In this document: in pieces, positions 32,886 to 42,551 of the stretch
How the letters are laid out: each line of letters begins with the position of its first letter
Numbering within the stretch: the first letter of the stretch is position 1
Source of the DNA: an uncultured Rhodospirillales bacterium
Lineage (GTDB): Bacteria; Pseudomonadota; Alphaproteobacteria; ATCC43930; CGMCC-115725
Direction: 5' to 3'
Length of the DNA: 64,000 bases
Assembly (NCBI GenBank): GCA_903822185.1
Contig: CAIJOA010000042.1
Span: 62,001-126,000, forward strand
The notes under the pieces: generated by a model
Told to the model about the DNA's origin: nothing
Database searches by the model: none
Seen by the model: the letters and a program-made list of their open reading frames with translations, nothing else
Program-made: the position numbers and the translations under genes

Positions 32886-33665
32886 ATGTACACGCTCTCG
32901 CGCCATACCATCCGCACCGTCGTCAGCCCGATCGCGTTCGGGCTCGGGTTGATTCTCACCTGGGAATTGGTCTGCGACGCCTTCAAGGTGTCGAAATTCA
33001 TCATTCCGCGCCCGGCCGCCATTGGGCCGATGTTCTTCTCGCATTGGTCGGTGATCTGGCCGAACGCGCTGCAGACGCTGGCGACGACTTTCAGCGGTTT
33101 TGCCATCGGCATCTCGGCGGGGTTCCTGCTGGGCGTCGCGCTGGGCGCCTCGGCCAATCTTCATAAGACGATCTTCGCGACGCTGATCGGGATCAACAAC
33201 ATCCCAAAGGTCGCTTTCACCCCGCTGATCGTTCTGTCGGTCGGGCTGGGGACCGTGCCCGCCGTCATCACCTCGGCATTGATCGTCGTCTTTCCGATCG
33301 CGATCGTGGTCTCGGCATCGGTCGCGCAGATGGATCCGGAACTCAACGACGTGATGCGCTCGCTCGGCGCCAGCCGCTATCTCGCCATGGTCAAGATCGG
33401 TATTCCGCAGGCGATGCCTTCTTTCTTCGCCGCGCTGAAGATCGCGATCACGCTGGCCCTGGTCGGCTCGTTCCTCTCGGAAACCGTCGCCGCCAATCGC
33501 GGCCTTGGTTACATGATGAGCCGCGCCGCGTCCGACTTCGATGTCGAACTCGTCTTCAGCGGTCTCACCATGCTCGTCGTCATCGCCATCATCCTCTACG
33601 TGCTCGTGATCGTTGCCGAGCGGCGCGTGGTGGGGTGGGCTTATCGCAAAGGCGGTTCAACTTGA
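32886..33665 (+). CDS. ABC transporter permease (TauC/SsuC type), first
   Basis: A 259-aa inner-membrane permease with about six hydrophobic segments. The EAA-type cytoplasmic loop is LNDVMRSLGASRYLAMVKIGIPQAMP, where the ATPase docks. It belongs to the nitrate/sulfonate/taurine BPD-transport family. ATG 32886 is 5 bases after the ring-opening enzyme stop, so translation is probably coupled. A second permease at 35606 shares this operon; the two may form a heterodimer, unlike most relatives, which use one permease gene. Confidence 0.9.
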   Translation: MYTLSRHTIRTVVSPIAFGLGLILTWELVCDAFKVSKFIIPRPAAIGPMFFSHWSVIWPNALQTLATTFSGFAIGISAGFLLGVALGASANLHKTIFATLIGINNIPKVAFTPLIVLSVGLGTVPAVITSALIVVFPIAIVVSASVAQMDPELNDVMRSLGASRYLAMVKIGIPQAMPSFFAALKIAITLALVGSFLSETVAANRGLGYMMSRAASDFDVELVFSGLTMLVVIAIILYVLVIVAERRVVGWAYRKGGST

Positions 33666-33738
33666 TCGCCGACAAAAATGCCAGGGAACGGAATTGCCGT
33701 CGCCATTCGCCCCGAAGCCATTTTCGAAGGAGGTCAGC

Positions 33739-34788
33739 ATGACACTATTCGTTCGCTCGATGATTTCACCGGCCGTCGCATTCGCACTTACGTTGGGGGC
33801 ACTTGCCCTCCCGGCAAAACCGGCCGCAGCCCTTGAAAAAATCCCGCTCTCGCTGGCCTGGACTATCGGGGGCTCGAATGGGCCTCTTTATATCGCAATG
33901 GATCGAGGCTACTTCGCCGCCGAGGGGCTGGAGATCGATGCGGTGCCGGGTGACGGCTCCGCCAATGTCGTCAATCGGCTGGCGAGTGGGGCTTATCAGA
34001 TCGGGTTTGGCGATGTCCCGTCGGTGATCAAGTACGACACGCTTAATCCCGATAAGAAAGTGATGGTGATCTATAACCAGTTTCCCTCCGATCTGAGTAT
34101 CGTTTCGCTCAAAGGTCGCGGCATTTCCACGCCGCAGGATCTCAAAGGCAAGACCATCGGCGCGCCGACCGGCGATACCGCCTACAAGATGTTCGCCGCC
34201 TTCGCATCTGCCAACAAAATCTCCGCCGACGACATGAAGTGGGAACACATGGCGATCACGTTGCGTGAGCCGATGCTGATCCAGGGCAAGGTCGATGCGA
34301 TCACCGCGAACGAAAGCACCGCCTATTTCGCCCTGAAGGGCGCGGGCATTCCCGACTCCGACATGGTCTTCATCCGCTATCCCGAACACGGCATCAATCT
34401 GGTCGGCAGCGGCATGATGGTGAACGAATCCTATGCCAAAGAACATCCCGATACCGTCCGGAAGATCGTCAAAGCCTTCAATCATGGTTGGGAAGACAGC
34501 TTTGCCGATCCTAAGGCTTCGCTTGATGCGGCGCTGAAGCGTGACCCGTTGCTGAAGCCCGACATCGAAATGGGCCGCCTGAAATACGCGATAAAAGGCA
34601 TGGTCGGTCAGCCGGATGCGAAGAAAGCCGGTATCGGTGCCTATACCGATGAAACGCTTGCCGCTTCGATCGATATCATCGCCGCTTCCGAGAAGCTGAC
34701 GACCAAGATCGCGCCCAAGGATATGTCGGATATGAGCTTCCTGCCGCCGATAGCGGAACGGCATCTGCCGACGGCGACGATCAATTGA
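33739..34788 (+). CDS. NMT1-type ABC solute-binding protein of the N-heterocycle operon (1)
   Basis: A 349-aa periplasmic protein with signal peptide (MTLFVRSMISPAVAFALTLG) ending near AAALEK. Motifs are GPLYIAMDRGYFAAEGLEID, GDGSANVVNRLASG and GAPTGDTAYKMFAAF. It is a clear paralogue of 39348-40370 in the same operon. The start is set by AAGGAGGT 6 bases before ATG 33739. It is positioned between permease and ATPase, so it surely serves this importer. The presumed ligand is the N-heterocycle or its breakdown product. Confidence 0.9.
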   Translation: MTLFVRSMISPAVAFALTLGALALPAKPAAALEKIPLSLAWTIGGSNGPLYIAMDRGYFAAEGLEIDAVPGDGSANVVNRLASGAYQIGFGDVPSVIKYDTLNPDKKVMVIYNQFPSDLSIVSLKGRGISTPQDLKGKTIGAPTGDTAYKMFAAFASANKISADDMKWEHMAITLREPMLIQGKVDAITANESTAYFALKGAGIPDSDMVFIRYPEHGINLVGSGMMVNESYAKEHPDTVRKIVKAFNHGWEDSFADPKASLDAALKRDPLLKPDIEMGRLKYAIKGMVGQPDAKKAGIGAYTDETLAASIDIIAASEKLTTKIAPKDMSDMSFLPPIAERHLPTATIN

Positions 34789-35609
34789 GCGCCGACGGCT
34801 TTTCCCCGATGCCGCCGCTGGTCGATCTCGACCGGGTGACGCTGACCTACGGCGAGGGCCGGCGCGGAACGCCGGCACTCTCCGACACAACCCTGCGGAT
34901 TGCCGAGGGCGAGTTCGTCGCCTTCGTCGGTCCCAGCGGCTGCGGGAAGTCGTCTTTGCTGAAGCTTGTCTCGGGCCTCGTGCCGGCGACGACGGGCAAT
35001 GTCATCGTGGCGCAACGCGAGGTCACCGAGCCGATCAAGATCGTCGGCATGGCCTTCCAAAATCCCAACTTGCTGCCGTGGCGCAACACCTTGAGCAACG
35101 TGTTGCTGCCGGTGGAGATCGTTCAACCGCATCGCAGCCGCTTGCGGCAGGACCGGGATGCCTATGTTACGCGCGCACGGTCGCTGCTGAAGACCGTCGG
35201 GCTTGCCGATTTCGAGGACAAGCTGCCCTGGCAATTATCCGGCGGCATGCAGCAACGCGCCTCCTTGTGCCGCGCGCTGATGCACGAGCCGTCCCTGCTG
35301 CTGCTCGACGAGCCCTTCGGCGCGCTCGATGCCTTCACGCGCGAAGAATTATGGTCGGTGCTTCAGACATTGTGGATGGAACGCCGCTTTACCGTCGTGC
35401 TGGTGACTCATGACCTGCGCGAGGCGCTTTATCTCTCCGACACGATTTACGTGATGAGCGCGCGGCCGGGCCGCATCTTGGTCCGGCACGAGGTTACCTT
35501 TCCACGGCCTCGGACCCTCGCCAGCACTTACGAGCCGGCCTTCGTCGATGCGTTATCCGAACTGCGCGGCCATATCTCCGAAGCGCGTGGGGGCGCGGCG
35601 CCGGTATGA
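34785..35609 (+). CDS. ABC transporter ATP-binding protein (TauB/SsuB type)
   Basis: A 274-aa ATPase with Walker A GPSGCGKSS (49-57), Q-loop Q92, signature LSGGMQQR (151-158), Walker B with DEP (175-177) and switch H209. The TTG at 34785 overlaps the binding-protein stop (TTGA), and an ATG at 34809 is an alternative; neither has a strong ribosome site. Its stop overlaps the next permease start as ATGA. The single ATPase must energise both permeases. Confidence 0.93.
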   Translation: MSADGFSPMPPLVDLDRVTLTYGEGRRGTPALSDTTLRIAEGEFVAFVGPSGCGKSSLLKLVSGLVPATTGNVIVAQREVTEPIKIVGMAFQNPNLLPWRNTLSNVLLPVEIVQPHRSRLRQDRDAYVTRARSLLKTVGLADFEDKLPWQLSGGMQQRASLCRALMHEPSLLLLDEPFGALDAFTREELWSVLQTLWMERRFTVVLVTHDLREALYLSDTIYVMSARPGRILVRHEVTFPRPRTLASTYEPAFVDALSELRGHISEARGGAAPV

Positions 35610-36448
35610 CCCTGTCCCTCGGCAAAGCGAGATCGGCGATGGCGGTTCCGCCGGCGGATGACGAACCCCGTTTTCGCCTACCGAAGATATCGCGCCGCGT
35701 TCTGGCGAATGTCTTTTTGCCGATCAGTTTCGTCTTATTCCTTCTCTTGGTCTGGCAAATCAGCACGCAGGCTTTTCACATCCCGCCTTACATCCTGCCG
35801 TCGCCGAGCGCCTTCCTCTCCGTGCTGGTTCAGCGTTCCGACGTGCTGCTGATGATGGCGAAGCAGACCGCCGAGGCGACGCTGATGGGGTTCGCCGTCG
35901 GCGTGACCGTCGGTCTCGCGATCGGCGGGTTGATGGGGTCGTCGCGCGTGATGTACGACATGATCTATCCCTCGCTGATCGGTGTTCATGCCGTGCCCAG
36001 CGTCGCGCTCATCCCCGTGTTCATCGTCTGGGTCGGGATCGGGCCGCAGATCGCTGTCATCACCGGCGCCATCGCTAGCTTCTTTCCCGTCACGGTGATC
36101 GTCGCTTCGGCGATCGCGGCATCTTCCCCGGAACTCGACGACGTTTTGCGTTCGCTCGGTGCGCGCAAGATCGATGTGTTGCTTAAAGTGTCGATCCCGC
36201 AGGCGCTGCCGCAATTTTTCGGCTCGATCAAACTCGCCATCTCGGGGGCCTTCATCGGCACCATCGTTGCCGAGATTGTCGCCGGTAGTGTCGGCATCGG
36301 CCATGTGATGGTGATCGCGACCAACAACATGGACGGCCCGTTGGCTTACGCCGGCCTGACCATTCTCGCGACCATGGGCGTGACGCTCTACCTCATCGCC
36401 GTGCTGATCGAGAAGCGCATGACCGGCTGGGCGTATCGCCGGAATTAA
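35606..36448 (+). CDS. ABC transporter permease (TauC/SsuC type), second
   Basis: A 280-aa permease with a 35-residue cytoplasmic N-terminus, about six membrane segments and the EAA loop LDDVLRSLGARKIDVLLKVSIPQALP. It is co-translated with the ATPase (ATGA overlap at 35606-35609). It differs clearly from the first permease at 32886. Either the two make a mixed pore, or each pairs with one of the two binding proteins of the operon. Confidence 0.92.
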   Translation: MTLSLGKARSAMAVPPADDEPRFRLPKISRRVLANVFLPISFVLFLLLVWQISTQAFHIPPYILPSPSAFLSVLVQRSDVLLMMAKQTAEATLMGFAVGVTVGLAIGGLMGSSRVMYDMIYPSLIGVHAVPSVALIPVFIVWVGIGPQIAVITGAIASFFPVTVIVASAIAASSPELDDVLRSLGARKIDVLLKVSIPQALPQFFGSIKLAISGAFIGTIVAEIVAGSVGIGHVMVIATNNMDGPLAYAGLTILATMGVTLYLIAVLIEKRMTGWAYRRN

Positions 36449-36464
36449 TCGAAGGGACATTATC

Positions 36465-37943
36465 ATGACCGACAATCTGGCCCTTGCCTCCGCCACCGAA
36501 CTCTCGGCGCTCTATCGCGCCAAGAAGGCGTCGCCTGTCGAGACGATGAAGGCGGTGCTGACGCAGATCGACAAACTCAATCCGCTGCTCAACGCTTTCT
36601 GCTGGCTTGATGCCGATGCTGCCTTGGCCTCGGCGCAAGGCAGCGAGGATCGCTGGATGCGCGGCGCGCCGAAAAGCGGCGTTGATGGCATTCCGACGAC
36701 GGTGAAGGATCTCTCCTATACGCGCGGCTGGCCGACACGGCGCGGCAGCCTGGCGATCCGCGCACGCGGACCCTGGCTCGAGGATTCACCGTCGGTCGCC
36801 CGCATGCGCGAAGCCGGTGCCGTGATCTTCGCCAAGACCAGCGTTCCCGAATTCGCGGCGATGAACCTGACCAAGTCGGTGCTGTGCGGCGTAACCCGCA
36901 ATCCGTTCAACCCGGAAAAGACGTCGGGTGGGTCGAGCGGTGGTGCGGCAACGTCGCTCGCCGCCGGTATGGGCACGCTGGCGTTGGCGTCGGATGCGTC
37001 CGGATCGATCCGGTCGCCGTCGTCCTATACCGGTGTGTTCGGTCTGAAGACGACATTCGGCAGTGTCGCCGATTATCCGTCGAGCTATCTCGGTTCCAAA
37101 GCCGTCATCGGCCCGATGGCGCGCACCGTCGCCGATGCTGCTTTGTGTATGAGCATCATCACCCGCCCCGATGCGCGTGACTCCTATGCCCTGCCGCAAC
37201 TGCCGGATGATTTTGTCGGTGTCCTGTCGAAAGGCATCAAGGGCCTGCGCATCGCCTACAGTCCGACCCTAGGGTATAGCGAAGTCGATCCCGAGATCGC
37301 GACCATCGTCGAGAAGGCGGTGAAGCTGCTGACCGAACTCGGCGCCGAGGTCGATATCGTCGATCACGTCTTCGATGACCCGGCAAGCTGTAACGCCGTC
37401 ATCTCGGCGGCGGGTTCGGCGAATATGTTCCGCTTCCTCGGCATCACCGAAGCCGACAAGAAATTGATTAGCCCGCATCTCGTCCAGCGTGCCGAAGCCG
37501 GCATGAAAGTCAGCGCGCTCGACTATCTCATCGCCCGAGAGCAGCGCGAGAATCTCGGCGCACTGATGCGCAAATTCCATGAAAAATATGACCTGCTGGT
37601 CACGCCGACCCTGGCGCATCCGGCACTCGGCGCCGAGGAAGAGGTCATAACCAATCCGCGTTACACCAAATTCAAGGGCCTCTCCGCATTCGGTCCGGCC
37701 TTCAACCTGACGAAGCAGCCCGCCGCGTCCGTTCCCGTTGGAATGACTGCCGATGGGTTGCCGGTGGGGATGCAGGTCGTCGGCCCGCTCTATGCCGATG
37801 CCCTGGTCATGCGGCTCTGTCATGCCGTCGAAATGGCGCAACCCTTTGCCAGGCCGAATCTGTCGCGTCTGCCGATCGGCGGCGGCATGCCGCGCGGCCT
37901 TGCCAGCATGCACGAGGCTTTGCCCGAAGTGGCGGCAGCATGA
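36465..37943 (+). CDS. Amidase-signature hydrolase of the N-heterocycle operon
   Basis: A 492-aa cytoplasmic amidase. The Ser-cisSer-Lys triad is K81 (TVKDLSY), S157 (GGSSGG, 155-160) and S181 (DASGSIRSP). The family includes AtzE (1-carboxybiuret amidohydrolase), the N-terminal part of allophanate hydrolase AtzF, and ureidomalonase of the barbiturate pathway. It lacks the extra C-terminal domain of AtzF. Its place between importer and monooxygenases, in an operon with ring-opening and biuret-type hydrolases, supports a role on an acyl-urea intermediate. The ribosome site is GAAGGGA. Confidence 0.9.
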   Translation: MTDNLALASATELSALYRAKKASPVETMKAVLTQIDKLNPLLNAFCWLDADAALASAQGSEDRWMRGAPKSGVDGIPTTVKDLSYTRGWPTRRGSLAIRARGPWLEDSPSVARMREAGAVIFAKTSVPEFAAMNLTKSVLCGVTRNPFNPEKTSGGSSGGAATSLAAGMGTLALASDASGSIRSPSSYTGVFGLKTTFGSVADYPSSYLGSKAVIGPMARTVADAALCMSIITRPDARDSYALPQLPDDFVGVLSKGIKGLRIAYSPTLGYSEVDPEIATIVEKAVKLLTELGAEVDIVDHVFDDPASCNAVISAAGSANMFRFLGITEADKKLISPHLVQRAEAGMKVSALDYLIAREQRENLGALMRKFHEKYDLLVTPTLAHPALGAEEEVITNPRYTKFKGLSAFGPAFNLTKQPAASVPVGMTADGLPVGMQVVGPLYADALVMRLCHAVEMAQPFARPNLSRLPIGGGMPRGLASMHEALPEVAAA

Positions 37944-37974
37944 ATCCGATCCTTTCCATCTGCGGAGATGCGCG

Positions 37975-39336
37975 ATGACGAAGATGATGAATCTGATCAC
38001 GGCGTTGCATTCGATCGGCTACCACCCGGGCGGCTGGCGTCATCCCGAAGCCTGGTCGCAGCCGTCGGTCAATTTCGAGCAGAATCTTCAAACCGCTAAA
38101 ACAGCCGAACGTGGCAAGTTCGACATGCTGTTCACCGGCGACAGCAACAGCGTCAAAATGGGCTCGCGCGAATTGCTGCGCGCCGGCTCGATGAACGGCC
38201 GTCCGGTCGCGTTCGAACCGGTGACCCTGCTCTCGGCGATCGCGATGCACACCAAGAATATCGGTCTCCTCGCCACAGCAACGACGACCTATGAAGAACC
38301 TTGGACGCTGGCGCGCAAATTCGCCTCGCTGGATCACATCAGCGGCGGCCGCGCCTGTTGGAATGTGGTCACGACCTCGACGTTTGCCGACGCGCTCAAT
38401 TTCAGCAAGACCGAGCATCTGCCCGCCGATCAGCGATATGAGCGCGCCCGCGAATGCGTCGAGGTGTGCAAAGGCCTTTGGGATAGCTGGGCCGACGATG
38501 CTTTTACCCAGGACAAAGAAAGCGGTCAGTTCCTCGATCCGGACAAGCTTCATGTCCTCGATCACAAGGGAAAATATTTCGGCGTCAAAGGTCCGTTGAA
38601 CATCCGTCGTCCGCCGCAAGGCCATCCGGTGCTGTTCATGGCCGGCCAGTCCGAACCGGGGCGCGAATTCGCCGCTTCCACCGCGGATTGTCAATTCGCC
38701 GTGACGCCGTCGAAGGAGATGGCGATCGGTTTCTATGCCGATGTCAAAAGCCGCATGGCTAAATACGGCCGCTCCACCGAAGAACTGCGCATCCTGCCTG
38801 GCGTCGGCGTCGGCGTCTATGTCGGCCGGACGGCCGAAGAGGCCGATGAATTCATCGAACAGCTCGAATCGCGCGTCTCGCCGGTGCAGGGCGTACAGCA
38901 TCTCTCGGCGCATCTCGGCATGGATCTCTCCGGTTATCCGATCGATGGACCGGTGCCGGAAATCACCGGCGACAATCTCGGCGTCTCCAGCCGCCGATTT
39001 GCCGTCGCCGAAATGGCGAAGCGCGAAAACCTAACGATCCGGCAAACTTATCTGCGCGTCATCCGCTCGCTCGGCCATGTCGTGATGAAGGGCAGCGGTA
39101 AGCAGGTCGCCGATCAGATGGAAGACTGGTTCACGAGCAACGCTTGCGACGGTTTCAACGTCCATGTGCCGATTCAGCCCGGCGGTCTCAATCGCTTCGT
39201 CGATCTGGTCATCCCCGAACTGCAGCGGCGCGGCCTCTTCCGCACGGAATATAGCGGCAAGAGCCTGCGTGAAGAGATGGGCCTGCCTGTCGCCACCAAT
39301 CCCTTTTTCCCCGCACATGTCGCTGCCGCGCAATGA
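37975..39336 (+). CDS. NtaA/SnaA/DszA-family FMN-dependent monooxygenase (1)
   Basis: A 453-aa luciferase-like monooxygenase of the group that includes nitrilotriacetate (NtaA) and dibenzothiophene-sulfone (DszA) monooxygenases, which use FMNH2 from a separate reductase. Signatures are [64 protein letters not shown] and [19 protein letters not shown] lies 6 bases before ATG 37975. It is a paralogue of 40404-41756. Oxidative attack on a carbon-nitrogen bond, as RutA does with uracil, would suit the pathway. No flavin reductase gene is in the operon. Confidence 0.9.
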   Translation: MTKMMNLITALHSIGYHPGGWRHPEAWSQPSVNFEQNLQTAKTAERGKFDMLFTGDSNSVKMGSRELLRAGSMNGRPVAFEPVTLLSAIAMHTKNIGLLATATTTYEEPWTLARKFASLDHISGGRACWNVVTTSTFADALNFSKTEHLPADQRYERARECVEVCKGLWDSWADDAFTQDKESGQFLDPDKLHVLDHKGKYFGVKGPLNIRRPPQGHPVLFMAGQSEPGREFAASTADCQFAVTPSKEMAIGFYADVKSRMAKYGRSTEELRILPGVGVGVYVGRTAEEADEFIEQLESRVSPVQGVQHLSAHLGMDLSGYPIDGPVPEITGDNLGVSSRRFAVAEMAKRENLTIRQTYLRVIRSLGHVVMKGSGKQVADQMEDWFTSNACDGFNVHVPIQPGGLNRFVDLVIPELQRRGLFRTEYSGKSLREEMGLPVATNPFFPAHVAAAQ

Positions 39337-39347
39337 AGGATATCCGC

Positions 39348-40370
39348 ATGAAAGCGATTGCCGCCGCTTCCCTCGCCGTCATTTTGGCGCTGGCCAGTAC
39401 GCCGGCCCACGCGCTCGAAAAACTTTCCTTCTCGCTGGCATCGACGATCGACGGACGCAGCGGCGCGATCCTGCTCGCTTATGACCGGGGTTATTTCAAG
39501 GACCAAGGCATCGATCTCGATATCGTGCCCGGCAACGGATCGGCGAATGTCGTCAATCGTCTTGCCAGCGGCACGTTCCAGATGGGCTCGGGCGATATCG
39601 CATCGGTCATCAAGTTCGACATGGCCAATCCCGATAAGCTCGTCAAAGCCGTCTATAACGAAAAGCTCGCCGACCTGGTCATCGTTTCACTCAAGGGACG
39701 CGGCATCACCGCGCCGACGGATTTGAAGGGCCGCACCGTCGGCGCGCCGACCGGCGACACCGCTTACAAGATGTTCGGCGCGTTCAGCACCGCGACCGGC
39801 GTCAAAGCCGACGACATCAAATGGGAACATATGGATATGACCATCCGCGAGGCCATGCTGGTCCAGGGGAAGGTCGATGCCATCACAGCGTCTTGGGCTT
39901 CGGCGTTTTTCAATCTGAAGGCGCTTGGCATTCCCGATGAGAACATGGTGTTCATCCGCTATTCGAGTTATGGCGTGAACATCGTCGGCAATGGCTGGAT
40001 GGCCAACGAATCTTTCATCAAGGAACATCCCGACACCGTCCGTAAGATGCTGGCCGCGTTCAACCGCGGCTGGCGTGACACGCTCGCCGATCCCAACGCC
40101 GCGCTCGATTCCGTGTTCAAACGCGAACCGTTGCTGAAGCGCGAGCTCGAACTGCCGAAGCTGCTGGACGCGGCGGCCTCCCTGACCGACCAGCCCGACG
40201 CCAAGGCCGGCGGCTTCGGCAACTACAGTGAAGAGACGATCAAATATACCGTCGGCGTCGTCGCCGCCGCGGAAAAGACCGAGCCGAAGATCGCCTTCTC
40301 CGACATCGTCGATCTCAGCTTCCTGCCGCCGCTCGCCGAGCGAACCCTTCCCGCGAAAGCGACCCATTAA
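39348..40370 (+). CDS. NMT1-type ABC solute-binding protein of the N-heterocycle operon (2)
   Basis: A 340-aa periplasmic protein with signal peptide MKAIAAASLAVILALASTPAHA. It is a paralogue of 33739-34788: DRGYFKDQGIDLDIVPGNGSANVVNRLASG and GAPTGDTAYKMFGAF are nearly unchanged. I prefer ATG 39348 (AAGGA 6 bases upstream) to ATG 39333, which overlaps the monooxygenase stop. A second binding protein suggests that the single importer takes two related compounds. Confidence 0.9.
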   Translation: MKAIAAASLAVILALASTPAHALEKLSFSLASTIDGRSGAILLAYDRGYFKDQGIDLDIVPGNGSANVVNRLASGTFQMGSGDIASVIKFDMANPDKLVKAVYNEKLADLVIVSLKGRGITAPTDLKGRTVGAPTGDTAYKMFGAFSTATGVKADDIKWEHMDMTIREAMLVQGKVDAITASWASAFFNLKALGIPDENMVFIRYSSYGVNIVGNGWMANESFIKEHPDTVRKMLAAFNRGWRDTLADPNAALDSVFKREPLLKRELELPKLLDAAASLTDQPDAKAGGFGNYSEETIKYTVGVVAAAEKTEPKIAFSDIVDLSFLPPLAERTLPAKATH

Positions 40371-40403
40371 ACACAGCGACCGCCGTTACCGAGGAGAAGC
40401 ATC

Positions 40404-41756
40404 ATGATGAATTTGATTACCGGCCTCAGCGGCATCGGATATCACCCGGGCAGTTGGCGCCATCCGTCGTCCTGGACGCGGCCGCTGATGAATCTGGAAT
40501 ATCTGATCGAAGTGGCGCATACGGCCGAGCGCGGCAAGTTGGATATGCTGTTCCTGGCTGACGGCAATAGCGTGCGTATGAGTGCGCCGCACGTTCTCGC
40601 CGCCGGCGGTTTGCTGAGCCGTCCCGCGATCCATGAGCCGGTGACGCTGCTCACGGCGATCGCGCAGCACACCAAGAATATCGGTCTGCTGGCGACGGCA
40701 ACGACGACTTACGAAGAGCCCTTCACGCTGGCGCGCAAATTCGCCTCGCTGGATCATCTCAGCAACGGCCGCGCTTCGTGGAATGTCGTCACGACGTCCA
40801 ATCCGGGCGACGCCTATAATTTCAGCCGCGACAGCCATATGGCGCGTGTCGATCGTTACGAGCGCGCGCGCGAATTCGTTCAGGTCGTCAAGGGGCTTTG
40901 GGACAGTTGGGCGGATGACGCGCTGACCCAGGATCGTGAGACCGGACAGATTCTCGATCCGGCGAAAATTCACGTTCTCAATCACAAGGGAAAGCATCTG
41001 TCGGTGAAGGGGCCGCTCAATTGCGCCCGTCCGCCGCAGGGCTATCCCGTTCTTTTCATGGCCGGCCAGTCCGAGCCGGGACGCGATCTCTCTGCCTCGA
41101 TGGCCGATTGCCAATTTGCCGTGACGCCGACCAAGGAAGAGGCGATGGCGTATTATGCCGATCTTAAAGCGCGGTTGCCGAAATATGGCCGCCGGCCCGA
41201 AGATCTGCGTGTCATGCCCGGTGCGACCATCTATGTCGGCCGTACCTCCGAGGAAGCGGACGAGTTCTTCGAGGAACTGCAATCGCGCATTCCGCCGGAA
41301 CTCGGCGTCGATTATCTCTCGGGCCTGATGAGCATGGATCTGACGCAACTGCCGATCGATGGCCCGGTGCCCGAGCCTCAGGAGATCGTCGGCGGGTCGA
41401 GCCGCCGTTATGTGATCTACGACATGGCGAAGCGCGAGAACCTCACCATTCGCCAGACCTATGAGCGTGTGATCCCAACCGTCGGCCATGTGCTGATGAA
41501 GGGCAACGGCAAGCAGGTCGCCGAGCAGATGATCGACTGGTATCGCAGCAAGGCCTGCGATGGCTTCAACGTCCATATTCCGCATCAGCCGAGCGGCCTG
41601 ACCAATTTCGTCGATTTCGTCATTCCGGAGCTTCAGCATGCCGGCGCCTTCCGCAAGGAATATGAAGGTCGCAACCTGCGCGAACGGATGGGCCTGCCGG
41701 TGCCGTCCAATCCGTATTTTACGGAAGCAGCCGAACCGATGCCGCAGAGCGCCTGA
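40404..41756 (+). CDS. NtaA/SnaA/DszA-family FMN-dependent monooxygenase (2)
   Basis: A 450-aa paralogue of 37975-39336 with the same motifs ([66 protein letters not shown]). GAGGAG precedes ATG 40404. The alternation monooxygenase, binding protein, monooxygenase looks like an ancestral pair that was duplicated. Two enzymes may oxidise successive positions, or two different ring compounds. Confidence 0.9.
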   Translation: MMNLITGLSGIGYHPGSWRHPSSWTRPLMNLEYLIEVAHTAERGKLDMLFLADGNSVRMSAPHVLAAGGLLSRPAIHEPVTLLTAIAQHTKNIGLLATATTTYEEPFTLARKFASLDHLSNGRASWNVVTTSNPGDAYNFSRDSHMARVDRYERAREFVQVVKGLWDSWADDALTQDRETGQILDPAKIHVLNHKGKHLSVKGPLNCARPPQGYPVLFMAGQSEPGRDLSASMADCQFAVTPTKEEAMAYYADLKARLPKYGRRPEDLRVMPGATIYVGRTSEEADEFFEELQSRIPPELGVDYLSGLMSMDLTQLPIDGPVPEPQEIVGGSSRRYVIYDMAKRENLTIRQTYERVIPTVGHVLMKGNGKQVAEQMIDWYRSKACDGFNVHIPHQPSGLTNFVDFVIPELQHAGAFRKEYEGRNLRERMGLPVPSNPYFTEAAEPMPQSA

Positions 41757-41770
41757 GCCAGGAGGCATTC

Positions 41771-42454
41771 ATGTCCGAGAAATATGTCCCGGCCGATCCC
41801 TATCCGTGGCCCTATAACGGTGATCTGCGGCCTGATAACACGGCGCTGATCGTCATCGACATGCAGACCGATTTTTGTGGCATCGGCGGCTATGTCGATC
41901 GCATGGGCTACGATCTCAACATGACGCGCGCGCCACTCGGCCCGATCTCAAAGGTGCTGGCGGCGATGCGCGCCAAGGGCTTCACGATCATCCATACCCG
42001 CGAAGGTCATCGCCCCGATCTCGCCGACTTGCCGGCGAACAAACGGTGGCGGTCGCGGCGCATCGGTGCGGGCATCGGCGATGACGGTCCCTGCGGCCGC
42101 ATCCTCGTGCGTGGCGAACCCGGATGGGAGATCGTTCCCGAGGTGGCGCCGTTGCCGGGTGAACCGATCATCGACAAACCCGGCAAAGGATCGTTCTGCG
42201 CCACCGATCTCGAATTGATCCTGAGGCAGAAGGGTATCGACAATATCGTCCTGACGGGCATCACCACCGATGTCTGCGTTCATACGACGATGCGCGAAGC
42301 CAATGACCGCGGCTTCGAATGCCTGTTGTTAGAGGATTGCTGCGGTGCGACCGATCAGGGCAACCACGATCATGCGATCAAGATGGTGAAAATGCAGGGC
42401 GGGGTCTTCGGCACGGTGACGAATTCGCAAAGCCTGATTGCGGCGCTGGCCTGA
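41771..42454 (+). CDS. biuH: Probable biuret hydrolase (isochorismatase-like cysteine hydrolase)
   Basis: A 227-aa cysteine hydrolase. The catalytic triad D30 (VIDMQTDF), K136 (IDKPGKGSF) and C169 (TDVCVHTT) has exactly the spacing I recall for rhizobial BiuH. Stretches I know from BiuH also occur: [21 protein letters not shown]-type histidine loop, [16 protein letters not shown], and KMQGG near the C-terminus with Q209. BiuH turns biuret into allophanate plus ammonia; the related triuret hydrolase and RutB are alternatives. AGGAGG precedes the ATG. Its presence with a cyanuric-acid-hydrolase-family gene links both to one route. Confidence 0.87.
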   Translation: MSEKYVPADPYPWPYNGDLRPDNTALIVIDMQTDFCGIGGYVDRMGYDLNMTRAPLGPISKVLAAMRAKGFTIIHTREGHRPDLADLPANKRWRSRRIGAGIGDDGPCGRILVRGEPGWEIVPEVAPLPGEPIIDKPGKGSFCATDLELILRQKGIDNIVLTGITTDVCVHTTMREANDRGFECLLLEDCCGATDQGNHDHAIKMVKMQGGVFGTVTNSQSLIAALA

Positions 42455-42468
42455 AGAATTGAACTATC

Positions 42469-42504
42469 TTGACAATGGTACAGTGTGCGGGCGCATGGTA
42501 TGGT
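42469..42504 (+). promoter_or_regulatory. Possible promoter/operator of the GntR gene
   Basis: A perfect -35-like TTGACA (42469-42474) is followed by two ATGGTA copies (42475-42480 and 42495-42500), 20 bases apart, two helical turns. A good -10 at normal spacing is missing. The repeats could be half-sites for the GntR protein encoded just downstream. Confidence 0.35.
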
Positions 42505-42551
42505 CGCGGCCCTTACGCGCGCCTCGGCTTTCGTAACGATAGGATTTGATT

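Noticed and set aside
41771-42454. RutB (ureidoacrylate hydrolase) assignment
   Set aside because: No other rut genes adjoin, and the sequence stretches match biuret hydrolase better.
42469-42504. Complete sigma-70 promoter before the GntR gene
   Set aside because: TTGACA is perfect but no -10 hexamer lies at 16-18 bases; only a low-confidence operator note was kept.
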